A stretch of DNA of 64,000 nucleotides from Phycisphaerae bacterium. GTDB lineage: Bacteria > Planctomycetota > Phycisphaerae > Phycisphaerales > SM1A02. This document shows positions 18,345 to 26,504 of the stretch, piece after piece. The translations under genes were made by a program, and so were the position numbers. The DNA lies in the NCBI GenBank assembly GCA_016795065.1, contig JAEUIU010000085.1:1-64000 (forward strand), given 5' to 3'. Under the pieces are notes generated by a model. It worked only from the letters and a program-made list of their open reading frames with translations, was not told the origin of the DNA and searched no databases. The number at the start of each line of letters is the position of its first letter. Within the stretch, counting starts at the first letter, position 1.

Positions 18345-18617
18345 GGGTGGACTCGGTGAATTGGGGACGGACCGCGGGAGCGGTCGATCGCTGCCCCAAG
18401 GGAGATGCGCCATCGGCGGCCAAATACGTCACGAAATCGTGAAGTAGATCAACGCCTTTCTTTCGGCGTTACGCGCCCGGTTCGTTCTCAACCGCCCAGC
18501 CTGGTGTTCCGGAGATTCGCGAACAGGCCGCGCGATCCGGTCGCCCTTGGAAGGCACTGCGGCGAGCCATAGGAACTGATACGGCGTCGACGGCACCACG
18601 CCGAACTCGGCATGCTC

Positions 18618-18680
18618 GGCGAGGTCAACATCGATTGCACTGTCGACGCAACCGACCTCGCCCTGCTGCTCGGGAACGGG
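18618..18680 (+). pseudogene. Remnant of a dockerin-like module
   Basis: In a gap of about 400 bases, the plus strand reads GEVNIDCTVDATDLALLLG in one frame, followed within ten codons by a stop. This is one dockerin-like half very close to those of the intact neighbours (compare DIDCDGDVDATDLALLLG at the end of the gene at 15613). No open frame of useful length leads into it. I take it as the last trace of a deleted tagged gene or a misplaced copy left by recombination between tags. Confidence 0.55.
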
Positions 18681-18751
18681 GCTCATCACGGTCCACGTTC
18701 TGGCTAACAACTCGCTCTGCAGGTCCCGATCAACGGGGTTTCCATGCTCCA

Positions 18752-19510
18752 CTACGCGCAGGGCCCCCATGCACCAAGCAGAATCGCCAGATCCGCTGCA
18801 TTGGTCGTGCCATTGTGATCAAGGTCCGCCATGCCAGGCTGGCCCCAATCGCCGAGCAGGATGGCGAGGTCGGCCGCATCGACAACCAAGTCGCAGCTCA
18901 GGTCCGACTCGCAGAGCACGTCGCCGCTGACGCCGACGTTGTCGAAGGTCTGCGAGGAACGGTCGTAGAGGGCGACGCATCCGGCGGGGAAGAGGTCGGT
19001 CGTGATGCTGCTGGCGAAGCGGCCGTTGACGTACGCGGTGTAGGTGTCGCCGACGACGTTCACTCGGACATGGACGTCGCTGACCCCGGGGGTCCACAAA
19101 CCCGGTGCGGCGGCGATGACCGAGCCGTAGCTTTGGCCATCGGGCACGATGTGCCAATACAGACCGGAGCCGCCGTTCACTCCGCCTCCGGTGACAAGGA
19201 CGACGCCCTTGACGCCAATGGGCGTACCGGGGGCCGGCGAGCTTCGAACCCAGATGCCGCCGTCGGCGACATCGTTGATGTCGACGTCGATCAGGCGTGA
19301 CCCGAACACATAGGGCAGCGACGAGTGGGCATTGGGAAAGTTGCCGGGCACCGTGGCGCTGTAGACGCCGTTGGCGACGGCCCAGTCGCCGACCTCGTTG
19401 CGCCAGAGGCTCGATGGTCCCTTGGTGAAGTCGTCGCTGAAGAGCGGCGCTCCGGCATGGGCCAAGGTTCCGATGCAGAGGACGACAGCGGTCATGAGGT
19501 GGTGTCGCAT
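18752..19510 (-). CDS. Secreted lectin-like protein with C-terminal dockerin-like tag
   Basis: Signal peptide (MRHHLMTAVVLCIGTLAHA), then LFSDDFTKGPSSLWRNEVGDWAVANGVYSA, the typical start of a concanavalin-like (3-keto-disaccharide hydrolase/LamG-type) jelly-roll, and a compact domain ending RSSQTFDNVGVSG. The tail carries a dockerin-like pair; its first loop (ESDLSCDLVVDAADLAILLG) lacks part of the Asp ladder and the second (DLDHNGTTNAADLAILLG) is better kept. Probably an exported glycan-binding protein. The ATG at 19510 fits the signal peptide and has GGAG 11 bases upstream. Confidence 0.8.
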   Translation of the reverse strand: MRHHLMTAVVLCIGTLAHAGAPLFSDDFTKGPSSLWRNEVGDWAVANGVYSATVPGNFPNAHSSLPYVFGSRLIDVDINDVADGGIWVRSSPAPGTPIGVKGVVLVTGGGVNGGSGLYWHIVPDGQSYGSVIAAAPGLWTPGVSDVHVRVNVVGDTYTAYVNGRFASSITTDLFPAGCVALYDRSSQTFDNVGVSGDVLCESDLSCDLVVDAADLAILLGDWGQPGMADLDHNGTTNAADLAILLGAWGPCA

Positions 19511-19582
19511 TGGCTTCCGGACTCCTTGAACGCCAATGTAGCCAAGGCCCCGCACCAGACCAAATGTTTCGCGAGTCGCAGA

Positions 19583-20488
19583 CTATCGGGCTTGGGAAGC
19601 CGCGTGGCACACCGTGCAAAGCGCACCACCACGCTGGAGGGCGAACGCAGGATCGTCGCTGGGATCTCCGTTGGCGAAGCGTGCGGCCCGGTCCTTGAGC
19701 GACGCGAAGCGATCGGCGACGAGCTGTCGATGAGGCCAACGCTCATGACTCTCTCGTGCTTCGGCGATGACGAGGGCCGTCTCGGCACCAGCAACATCAC
19801 CGGCCTTCAGTCGAAAGTCGCAGAGCGCCGTGAGGAACCCCGCCACGTTGTGCGGCCAGCGAGGGCGATCCTGGCCGCCCTGCTCGTTGCCGCAGTCAAA
19901 TCCGGCGTTCATGGCCTTGAGCGCCCGTTGGAACGAGGGGCTCTTTCGCGGCAGATCAAACGCGGCGATGCCGAGCGTGACCGAGTTGAAGCAGGGGTCG
20001 ATTTCGGTCTGCGCCAACAGCCCTTCGATAGCCGCGGCGGCGTCCTCCACACGGCCTTCCAGCTTCGCAACCGACCACGCGGCGGTGAGCCGCCAACCCG
20101 GAACGCGATCGTCATCCGGGCGCAACGCTTCGGCGCACTCGAGCCAGTGCATCGCCAGAACCGCGTGCTGATGGGAGTCGGGCGATGACGGCAGACCTTC
20201 AGCGGCAGCCCACAGGTGAGCAAGCCCGAGATGCAACACTTCCTTCGGCGTGGCCTTGCCGCTCAGTGCGATCTCGGTCAGGCGCCGGATAGCCTCATCG
20301 CGACGCTCGGGGTGACGCTGTAGGGCATCGAAGAAGTGGGCCGAGGGATCGTCACTCGGTGCAGCGTCGGCGGACGCCGTCGCAGATACGGGTGGCTTTG
20401 GCTCCTGCCCGTCGGACTGAACCGACAAGGCCGCGCAGAGGGCGAGTCCACTCAGGACGGAAGTGATGGTGGTCAAGCAGGAGTTCAT
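19583..20488 (-). CDS. Exported helical-repeat protein with terminal CxxCH
   Basis: Signal peptide (about 1-27), then a low-complexity Ala/Ser/Pro linker and about 200 residues of paired helices (HPERRDEAIRRLTEIALSG, LAHLWAAAEG, AMHWLECAEALRPDD) with the look of TPR or Sel1-like repeats. The last 15 residues contain CTVCHAA, a c-type haem-binding motif only a few residues from the C-terminus. One CxxCH at the very tail is unusual: it could be a genuine haem site or a chance motif. The start overlaps the stop of the gene at 20485 by 4 bases (ATGA), so both are translated together. Function unknown. Confidence 0.7.
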   Translation of the reverse strand: MNSCLTTITSVLSGLALCAALSVQSDGQEPKPPVSATASADAAPSDDPSAHFFDALQRHPERRDEAIRRLTEIALSGKATPKEVLHLGLAHLWAAAEGLPSSPDSHQHAVLAMHWLECAEALRPDDDRVPGWRLTAAWSVAKLEGRVEDAAAAIEGLLAQTEIDPCFNSVTLGIAAFDLPRKSPSFQRALKAMNAGFDCGNEQGGQDRPRWPHNVAGFLTALCDFRLKAGDVAGAETALVIAEARESHERWPHRQLVADRFASLKDRAARFANGDPSDDPAFALQRGGALCTVCHAASQAR

Positions 20489-21126
20489 CGGCCCGCCTCC
20501 TTTCCTTCACCGGCGATGCGTTCGATGCGCCACGAGCAGGCTTCGACCGCCCCGCCCATGAAGCCCGAGATGTCCAGCACGGTCAGCATCCTCATGTCCG
20601 ACCAAGTGGGAGTCGCCGGAATCTCCTTGCCGCGGTTTTGGAAGGGATCGGGACGGATCTCTTTGGTTGAGACGACGAAGTCAGCGGACTCGGCTCCCAG
20701 CTTGACCGTCGGGAAGGTCCAGACCACGCCCTGCCCGTCGGTCAGGCAGATGTGCACGCGCTGCTCGGGCGTCGCGGCGGCACGAAGGTGGATTTCGGCG
20801 AGGCCTTCGCACGCCCCAGGGTCCAGATGAAAGGCGACGCCAGCGGCCTTGCTGCGCTCACGCTGATAGCTGACGGTCATCGCGTCGTCACCCGAGGTCG
20901 CCTCAATGGCGATGCCCTTGCGAATGGGCTGCCAACCTTTCCCCGCAGGGCCGGGAGTGAAGGTCCAAAGCGAGGAACCACCCGCGTCGCCCAAGGCCGC
21001 GGGGGCCGCACCGAGGTCGCGGCTGGCACTCGCCGCCGAATCGGACGCGGTGTTGGCGCATCCGGCGATCGCCGTCACGAGTGTGCCAAGGGCGAGAAGA
21101 CGCAGATGGAATCGAATGCTGGACAT
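20485..21126 (-). CDS. Lipoprotein of unknown function
   Basis: Signal peptide with lipobox (LVTAIAGCA), then a Ser/Ala-rich linker and a beta-rich domain of about 160 residues (LWTFTPGPAGKGWQPI, FHLDPGACEGLAEIHLRAAA, VLDISGFMGGAVEACSWRIERI) that resembles carbohydrate-binding jelly-rolls used for thermal or structural sugar recognition. I cannot name the family. It is the first gene of a two-gene operon with the CxxCH helical-repeat protein, with a 4-base overlap, so the two likely act together in the periplasm or outer membrane. Confidence 0.65.
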   Translation of the reverse strand: MSSIRFHLRLLALGTLVTAIAGCANTASDSAASASRDLGAAPAALGDAGGSSLWTFTPGPAGKGWQPIRKGIAIEATSGDDAMTVSYQRERSKAAGVAFHLDPGACEGLAEIHLRAAATPEQRVHICLTDGQGVVWTFPTVKLGAESADFVVSTKEIRPDPFQNRGKEIPATPTWSDMRMLTVLDISGFMGGAVEACSWRIERIAGEGKEAGR

Positions 21127-21318
21127 GCGTGAAACTCCCTGAGACGTGGCTCTAGCAAGGTGGTTCGGAAACGCTCGCGAAGACCGCCGTGGTCTTCACG
21201 CGGTACATCCTGACGCGATGCGCCGCCCCGCCAAGTGCCGTTGGTCATGGTCGGACCCATGACTTTCGGCAGGGGTCATTGGGCTTTGGGGGGGACGAAC
21301 CCGAGGTACATTCGTTGC

Positions 21319-22491
21319 GTGACCGTGCACCAACGCGATGAATGGAAGCGACTGATTCCTGGCTTCGGCGCGATTGCCGTCGCCACGGCCCCGATCGTTT
21401 GGAATCTCATCGATCGACCTGAGCTCATTCGGGTTCCGCGCGTCGGGCTGTGGTGGCTGACCGTCGCTGCCTTCACCTTCTGCCTTGCGCTTCCGGCGAT
21501 GCGGGCCCTGTCGCAACGGGCGCTGGTCGCGAATCAGTGGTTGATGTCGGCTCTGGCCCTGGCGGCCAACTACCTCATTCCGATGGCGATCGAGGGCGTT
21601 GCACTCACGGGCATTCTGCTCGTCGTCGCTGCGGCCGGCTTCGCCCGCTTCTCTCGACGGGCGGCGCTCGTTGGAATGACCGTCCAGCTTGCGGGACTCC
21701 TCGTCATCTATCGCTACTCCGAAGGCTGGCCGCCACCGATCGCCTTCTCGGCCGCGTTCGCGTATGGAGCGATGCAGTTCGTCGTCCACTCGACATGGCG
21801 GCTCGCGAACCTCGAGCGGGAACGGCGGATCATGATGGAGGGCGCGATGCGTGAACTCCGCTCGACGCACGCGATGCTCGAGGACACCGTGCGCGCCTCG
21901 CAGCGTTTGGAGATCGCCCGCAATCTGCACGACGTCGTCGGACATCACCTCATCGCCCTTGGCCTCCAACTTGATGAGATGATGGCGGCGCCGCAGGCGA
22001 GCGATGTGGCCGATCGACTGGCGAAGGCCCGTCAGCTTGTTCGGCTTCTTCTCACCGATGTCCGCGAGGTCGTCTCGGGATTGCAGGAACTTCGGGCCGT
22101 CGATCTGCGGACAGCCCTCGGCAACCTCGCGACCGAAGGCCCAGGACCGCGGGTGCGGGTGACGGTGGACGACGCTGCCCCGCAGATGACCAGCGACATG
22201 GCCCAAGCCCTTCTTCGCTGTGCACAGGAAGCGCTCACGAATGCCCGCAAGCATGCCCAGGCTGGGGAGGTGGTCATCGCACTTCGGCCGGACGCCCTGG
22301 TCGTGACCGATGACGGCCGCGGTATCAGCGGCGCGGCCGAGGGCTTCGGCCTTGCCAGCATGCGGGCCCGCTGCGAGTCGATCGGCTGCGCGCTCTCGGT
22401 GGGAAGCGCGGCGGGCGGCGGAACCGCCCTAACGATTCGCTGGACTGGCGACGAGTTAGGCGCGCAGAGCGTCGAGGCCGCCCATGGCTGA
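21319..22491 (+). CDS. NarX/DesK-type membrane histidine kinase
   Basis: Membrane sensor kinase. About six hydrophobic segments occupy residues 15-170. Then comes a coiled region with the HisKA_3 motif ARNLHDVVGHHLIALG (phospho-acceptor His in LHDVVGHH) and a HATPase with ALTNARKHAQA and TDDGRGI, followed by GFGLASMRARCESIG. No extracellular sensor domain is present, so the signal is probably sensed within the membrane or through a partner. GTG 21319 is my choice of start because the first helix follows soon after. GTG 21325 and an ATG at 21241 or 21262 are possible. It overlaps the response-regulator gene by 8 bases. Confidence 0.82.
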   Translation: MTVHQRDEWKRLIPGFGAIAVATAPIVWNLIDRPELIRVPRVGLWWLTVAAFTFCLALPAMRALSQRALVANQWLMSALALAANYLIPMAIEGVALTGILLVVAAAGFARFSRRAALVGMTVQLAGLLVIYRYSEGWPPPIAFSAAFAYGAMQFVVHSTWRLANLERERRIMMEGAMRELRSTHAMLEDTVRASQRLEIARNLHDVVGHHLIALGLQLDEMMAAPQASDVADRLAKARQLVRLLLTDVREVVSGLQELRAVDLRTALGNLATEGPGPRVRVTVDDAAPQMTSDMAQALLRCAQEALTNARKHAQAGEVVIALRPDALVVTDDGRGISGAAEGFGLASMRARCESIGCALSVGSAAGGGTALTIRWTGDELGAQSVEAAHG

Positions 22492-23137
22492 TGGCCCGAT
22501 TCGCATCGTCATCGTCGATGACCACCAGTTGGTGCGCGAGGGACTGGCCGCGCTCATCGGTTCGATGAAGGACCTTCGCGTCGTCGGCCTCTCCGGCGAC
22601 GGCGCGGGCGGCGCGGCGATGATCCTCCGCGAGGCGCCGGACGTGGCCTTGCTGGATCTCTCGATGCCCGGAACCGACGGACTCGGGGTTCTTCTGCGAC
22701 TGCGCGATGGCGGGAGCCGAACAAGGGTCATCATCCTGACCACGTTCGATGACGACATGGCCATGCTGAAGGCGTCGACGCTCGGGGCCTTCGGATTCCT
22801 GCTGAAAGACCTGCCTCGCGAGGAACTGGAATCGGCGATCCGTGCCGTGCACATCGGTGAGCGGGTGTTTCGACCGACCGTCACAAGCACCATCCGCGAG
22901 GTGCTCAAGCCACGTCGCCCCGACGCGGATCGGGGACAGGCCATCGCGCCGCTCACGGGGCGCGAACAGGAGGTCCTTCGCCTGATGGCGGGCGGCCTGG
23001 GCAACAAGGAGATCGCCTTCGCACTTGGCCTGAGTGAAGGCACCGTGAAGAACCACGTTTCGGTGATCCTCGACAAGTTCTGTGCACCGGATCGGACTCG
23101 AGCGGTGCTGAAGGCGATCGAGCGCGGACTGGCGTAG
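22484..23137 (+). CDS. NarL-family response regulator
   Basis: Receiver with IVIVDDHQLVREGLAALIG, phospho-acceptor Asp in VALLDLSMPGTDG, and LLKDLPREEL holding the conserved Lys. The LuxR-type output domain reads LTGREQEVLRLMAGG and then LSEGTVKNHVSVILDKF. At 217 residues it has the usual length. It overlaps the kinase gene by 8 bases, which makes them a cognate pair. The phosphatase gene that follows 60 bases later on the same strand may belong to the same signalling unit. Confidence 0.9.
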   Translation: MADGPIRIVIVDDHQLVREGLAALIGSMKDLRVVGLSGDGAGGAAMILREAPDVALLDLSMPGTDGLGVLLRLRDGGSRTRVIILTTFDDDMAMLKASTLGAFGFLLKDLPREELESAIRAVHIGERVFRPTVTSTIREVLKPRRPDADRGQAIAPLTGREQEVLRLMAGGLGNKEIAFALGLSEGTVKNHVSVILDKFCAPDRTRAVLKAIERGLA

Positions 23138-23197
23138 CGGACGTTCGCAGGCCGAGTGAACGTCGCCTCGGGCTGTGCGGGCTGCTACGCTCCGATC

Positions 23198-24505
23198 ATG
23201 CTCTACCGGCGTCGCCCTTGGCAGGAGGAACTGGCGATCATCGACAAGGTGATGAAGTCCGTTTCGGACATCACCGAGCCCGAGGAGATGGTCGATGCCT
23301 ATTGGAACGGCATCAGCGAACTGGTGCCGGCCGACGATTACGTCGCCCTTTCGCGGCGCGGGGTCGAGCCGCCGGAGTACATCATCACCCGGGCGTCGCG
23401 TTTCACCGAGCATCTCAACCCATGGGAGTATCGCGAGAAGCTGCCGCGGCTTTCAGGCGGCATCCTCGGCGAAGTCGCCTACGCCGATCAGCCGATCTTC
23501 ATCGAGGACCTTCCGTCACGGCTGATGCGTGACGACCCCGGCCACTTCTACTTGGAAGGCTATCAGTCGCTCTTCGCCTTCCCGCAGTACGAGGGAGGGA
23601 AAGGCATCAACGTAGGTGTTTCGTTCTTCCCGCCGGGCGTCGAGATCGATCGCAGCTTCATCCCGGTTCTCCATTGGCAAGCGAGTCTCTTCGGACGCGG
23701 GACGCAGAGTCTGGTCCTGCGCAAGCAACTCACGAAAGCCCTGCGCGATCTCGATCGCGAGATCGCTGTCGTTGGCGAGATCCAACGATCATTGCTGCCC
23801 GCCAAGCCGCCCGCGATTCCAGGGTTCGAGATCGCCACCAGCTACGCGACGAGCGCTCAGGCGGGGGGCGACTACTACGACTTCTTTCCGATCGCCGCTG
23901 GCGACGACGGCCATGAGGGATGGGGGCTCTTCATCGCCGACGTGTCCGGTCACGGAACGCCGGCGGCGGTCCTCATGGCCATCACCCACGCCATTGCCCA
24001 CACCCGACCGGGCACCCCGATGCCGGCGGGCTCGCTCCTCAGTTACGTGAACGAGCACCTCGCCCGTTCCTATGCGACCAACGGCACCTTCGTGACGGCG
24101 TTCTACGCGACGCTCGATCCGGTCGCCCGCCACCTGACCTTCGCCGTTGCCGGTCACAACCCGCCCTATGTCGTTCGCGGCGGTCGGTTGATCGCCCTCG
24201 ATGGCGACGCGAGTTTCCCGCTGGGTCTCTCGCCCGACGAGGAGTATCGGGAGGCAACGTTCCAGTTGGAGCGGGGCGATGTGCTGGTCCTGTACACCGA
24301 CGGCATCACCGAGGCGATGTCGCCACCCAATGCGTCGGGCCATCGCGAACTCTTCGGCGACGAGCGCCTCGGCCTCGCTCTGCTTGCGGGACCGCTCGAC
24401 GACGCGGAGGCGTGTGTCCGGCGGGTGGAAGAGGCGGTTCGCGCCTTCACTCGCGGAGGCGCAGCGACCGATGATCGCACCTTGGTCATCGTCCGTTGTG
24501 TTTGA
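23198..24505 (+). CDS. SpoIIE/RsbU-type PP2C phosphatase with GAF-like sensor
   Basis: N-terminal 190 residues look like a GAF-type sensor (DYVALSRRGVEPPEYII, GGILGEVAYADQPIFIEDL), then a coiled linker (LRKQLTKALRDLDREIAVVGEIQRSLLP, given here in two parts of one helix) and a PP2C-type phosphatase with the metal-binding motifs GGDYYDFF, IADVSGHGTPAA, AGHNPPYVV, LYTDGITEA and DDRTLVIV. The family dephosphorylates anti-anti-sigma factors or related STAS proteins. No STAS or RsbW partner is in the window. ATG 23198 is taken as start; a GTG at 23156 is possible. It lies just after the kinase-regulator pair. Confidence 0.85.
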   Translation: MLYRRRPWQEELAIIDKVMKSVSDITEPEEMVDAYWNGISELVPADDYVALSRRGVEPPEYIITRASRFTEHLNPWEYREKLPRLSGGILGEVAYADQPIFIEDLPSRLMRDDPGHFYLEGYQSLFAFPQYEGGKGINVGVSFFPPGVEIDRSFIPVLHWQASLFGRGTQSLVLRKQLTKALRDLDREIAVVGEIQRSLLPAKPPAIPGFEIATSYATSAQAGGDYYDFFPIAAGDDGHEGWGLFIADVSGHGTPAAVLMAITHAIAHTRPGTPMPAGSLLSYVNEHLARSYATNGTFVTAFYATLDPVARHLTFAVAGHNPPYVVRGGRLIALDGDASFPLGLSPDEEYREATFQLERGDVLVLYTDGITEAMSPPNASGHRELFGDERLGLALLAGPLDDAEACVRRVEEAVRAFTRGGAATDDRTLVIVRCV

Positions 24506-25003
24506 GAACGATTCGCAACGAGCTCGTTGATCCGTCATTCCGCAACGACGGCAGAATGCCGTTCACGGCCGAAGTTGTCGAATCTTCGATTTTCGATCTT
24601 GACCGTTGCGACCTCTGGCGTATTTTCCCGACCTTCGCGACGCACGTTGTCGCTGAGGTGATCCCATGCAGTTCCTCGAACGCCACATCCTCGACCGCTG
24701 CATGCGAACCGGCCTGTCTATCGACAGGTCCGGTCGCAATGGGTCATCCATTCGTCCGTGCGATGTCCGGCTGAGCGTCAGCAGCTAACGCCTCGCTCAA
24801 CCGCTCCTTCCGGAACACCTTCTTCGGCGCCGTCTTCGACCGCCGACCCATTCCATCCAGCCCCCGCAGCGGTCGTTGCATTGCCGCATCCGGTCGCCCT
24901 CGTCCGTACGACGTCGGCAAGCCCGGGAGCCTCATGCTTCGCGCCCCACTGCGCTCGAAACCGAGCCATGCGGTTCCCATTCTCATTTTCATCGGATAGC
25001 ACC
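24506..25003. other. Gap of about 500 bases with one small-gene candidate
   Basis: Between the phosphatase and the 92-residue gene I see no conserved protein. The first 150 bases are less GC-rich than their surroundings and contain short inverted repeats. The only notable element is the small frame at 24666 with a near-perfect ribosome-binding site. Confidence 0.4.
24666..24788 (+). CDS. Possible 40-aa small protein with very strong ribosome-binding site
   Basis: Reads MQFLERHILDRCMRTGLSID and on to a stop after 40 codons. The reason to list it is the leader: GAGGTGATCC, nine or ten bases complementary to the 3' end of 16S rRNA, ends just before the ATG. Codon choice is plausible in the first 20 codons and less so later. 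The coding part contains an inverted repeat (CCTGTC, four bases, GACAGG). Could be a leader peptide or small regulator. The sequence also allows the strong site to be left over from a lost gene. Confidence 0.35.
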   Translation: MQFLERHILDRCMRTGLSIDRSGRNGSSIRPCDVRLSVSS

Positions 25004-25282
25004 ATGAACGAACAGATCTTCAGCGGTCCTCCGCTCCCCCGTCGGGTGCGGACCGCATTCGCCTACCTTGAGTACGTCCAGTCGCGGCTCCAGCCCTGCT
25101 GCCACCCCGCCGGTGAACTCAGCAAGCAGGAAGCCGCGGTGGAGGCTGCCGCGTTGCGGACGCTCGTCCAGTTCATGACTGGCGAGCACGAGTTCGTCGA
25201 CCCGATGCCGCCGCCCGCGCCGGCAGCATCGGGTGTCTCCAACGCCGAGGAACAGGCCCCTCGGGAAGCGACCGCTTCCTGA
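25004..25282 (+). CDS. Small hypothetical protein, 92 aa
   Basis: Starts MNEQIFSGPPLPRRVRTAFA and has a helical core (AYLEYVQSRLQPCC, SKQEAAVEAAALRTLVQFM) and a Pro/Ala-rich tail. No family recognised. The frame stays open about 80 codons upstream, but that part is Ser/Pro-rich with no domain, so ATG 25004 is preferred. It ends 28 bases before the lactate dehydrogenase gene on the same strand and could be the first gene of that operon. Confidence 0.5.
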   Translation: MNEQIFSGPPLPRRVRTAFAYLEYVQSRLQPCCHPAGELSKQEAAVEAAALRTLVQFMTGEHEFVDPMPPPAPAASGVSNAEEQAPREATAS

Positions 25283-25310
25283 GGGGCCGATCCCGTACCA
25301 TTCGCGCCTG

Positions 25311-26504
25311 ATGTCCCGCAGCATCGCCGCCCCTCGCGTGCTGAACATCGATGACCTCCGGCGCGAGGCTCGGCGTCGGCTGCCTCGCATGGCCTTCGAT
25401 TACATCGATGGCGGCGCGGAACGCGAGGTCACCCTCGCCGCGAACTGCCGGGCCTTCGACGAGCTCCACTTTCGCCCGCGCTCTGCGGTGGCCGCACCGA
25501 CGTGCGAGCTGGCCACCACCGTCCTTGGCAGCGCCCTCTCGCTGCCGGTGGTTCTTGCCCCGGTCGGAAGCAGCCGACTCTTCTATCCGCGCGGCGAGGA
25601 ACACGCCGCCCGTGCCGCCGGCAAGGCCGGGACGATCTATTCCTTGTCGACGCTTGCCGGTTCGCGGCTCGAGGACGTGAAGGCGGCCACGACCGGCGCG
25701 GCGTGGTACCAGCTCTATCTCGTGGGCGGTCGCGACGTGGCCATGGCGACGATCGCTCGGGCGAAGGCCCACGGCTACGCGGCTCTGATGGTGACCATCG
25801 ACACGCCGATCGCCGGCTATCGCGAGCGCGACTTCCGCAACGGCGTGACCCAACTGTTAGGACGCAACCTCGCCACCCTGCCCTACCTTTGGCAGATGGC
25901 GATTCGGCCACGGTGGCTAGCCGGTTTCCTCGGCGACGGCGGGCTGATGAACTTCCCGAACATCATCCTTCCGAGCGGACCGATGGCCTACGCCGACGTC
26001 GGCGCGGCTCTCGAACAATCCGTCGTGACCTGGGACGACCTCGCGTGGATTCGCCAGGCTTGGAACGGCCCGATCGTGGTGAAGGGCGTGCATACCGGTG
26101 ATGACGCCCGGCAGGCTCTCGACGCCGGCGCGGATCTCCTGGTCGTCTCCAATCATGGCGGACGACAGCTCGACGGCGTGGCTCCCACCATTCGCGTCCT
26201 GCCCGAAGTCCTTCGTGCGGTCAACGGCCGGGCCGATGTCCTTCTCGACAGCGGCATTCGTCGGGGAAGCGATGTGGTGAAGGCCCTCTGCCTCGGGGCG
26301 AAGGCTGTGCTGATCGGCCGCGCGTACGCCTATGGTCTGGCCGCGGCGGGCGAGGTGGGCGTGACTCGGGCGATCGAGATCCTGCGGGCGGAGATCCTCC
26401 GCACGATGCGTCTCCTCGGCTGCCCATCGATCCATCAGCTCGATCGTTCGTTCGTCGCCACGCCTCATGACTGGAACACGCCTTCGGCAGTGGGGCGCGA
26501 CTGA
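25311..26504 (+). CDS. lldD: FMN-dependent alpha-hydroxy-acid (L-lactate) dehydrogenase
   Basis: Member of the FMN TIM-barrel family of L-lactate dehydrogenases and glycolate oxidases, which oxidise L-2-hydroxy acids to 2-oxo acids. Seen: FDYIDGGAEREVTLAANCRAF, with the family's usual N-terminal region, VVLAPVGSSRLFYPRGE, WYQLYLVGGR, the substrate and FMN Lys in IVVKGV, the catalytic His in SNHGGRQLDG, DSGIRRGSDVVKALCLGA and VLIGRAYAYGLAA. Its place before rhamnulokinase, with its stop overlapping the next ATG by one base, suggests that it oxidises the L-lactate produced from rhamnose via lactaldehyde to pyruvate. Specificity inside the family cannot be read from sequence, so the symbol is tentative. 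Confidence 0.85.
   Translation: MSRSIAAPRVLNIDDLRREARRRLPRMAFDYIDGGAEREVTLAANCRAFDELHFRPRSAVAAPTCELATTVLGSALSLPVVLAPVGSSRLFYPRGEEHAARAAGKAGTIYSLSTLAGSRLEDVKAATTGAAWYQLYLVGGRDVAMATIARAKAHGYAALMVTIDTPIAGYRERDFRNGVTQLLGRNLATLPYLWQMAIRPRWLAGFLGDGGLMNFPNIILPSGPMAYADVGAALEQSVVTWDDLAWIRQAWNGPIVVKGVHTGDDARQALDAGADLLVVSNHGGRQLDGVAPTIRVLPEVLRAVNGRADVLLDSGIRRGSDVVKALCLGAKAVLIGRAYAYGLAAAGEVGVTRAIEILRAEILRTMRLLGCPSIHQLDRSFVATPHDWNTPSAVGRD

Noticed and set aside
18429..18770. 113-codon minus-strand frame in the gap before the lectin-like gene
   Set aside because: Its opposite strand carries the dockerin remnant, and the frame has no domain or signal peptide.
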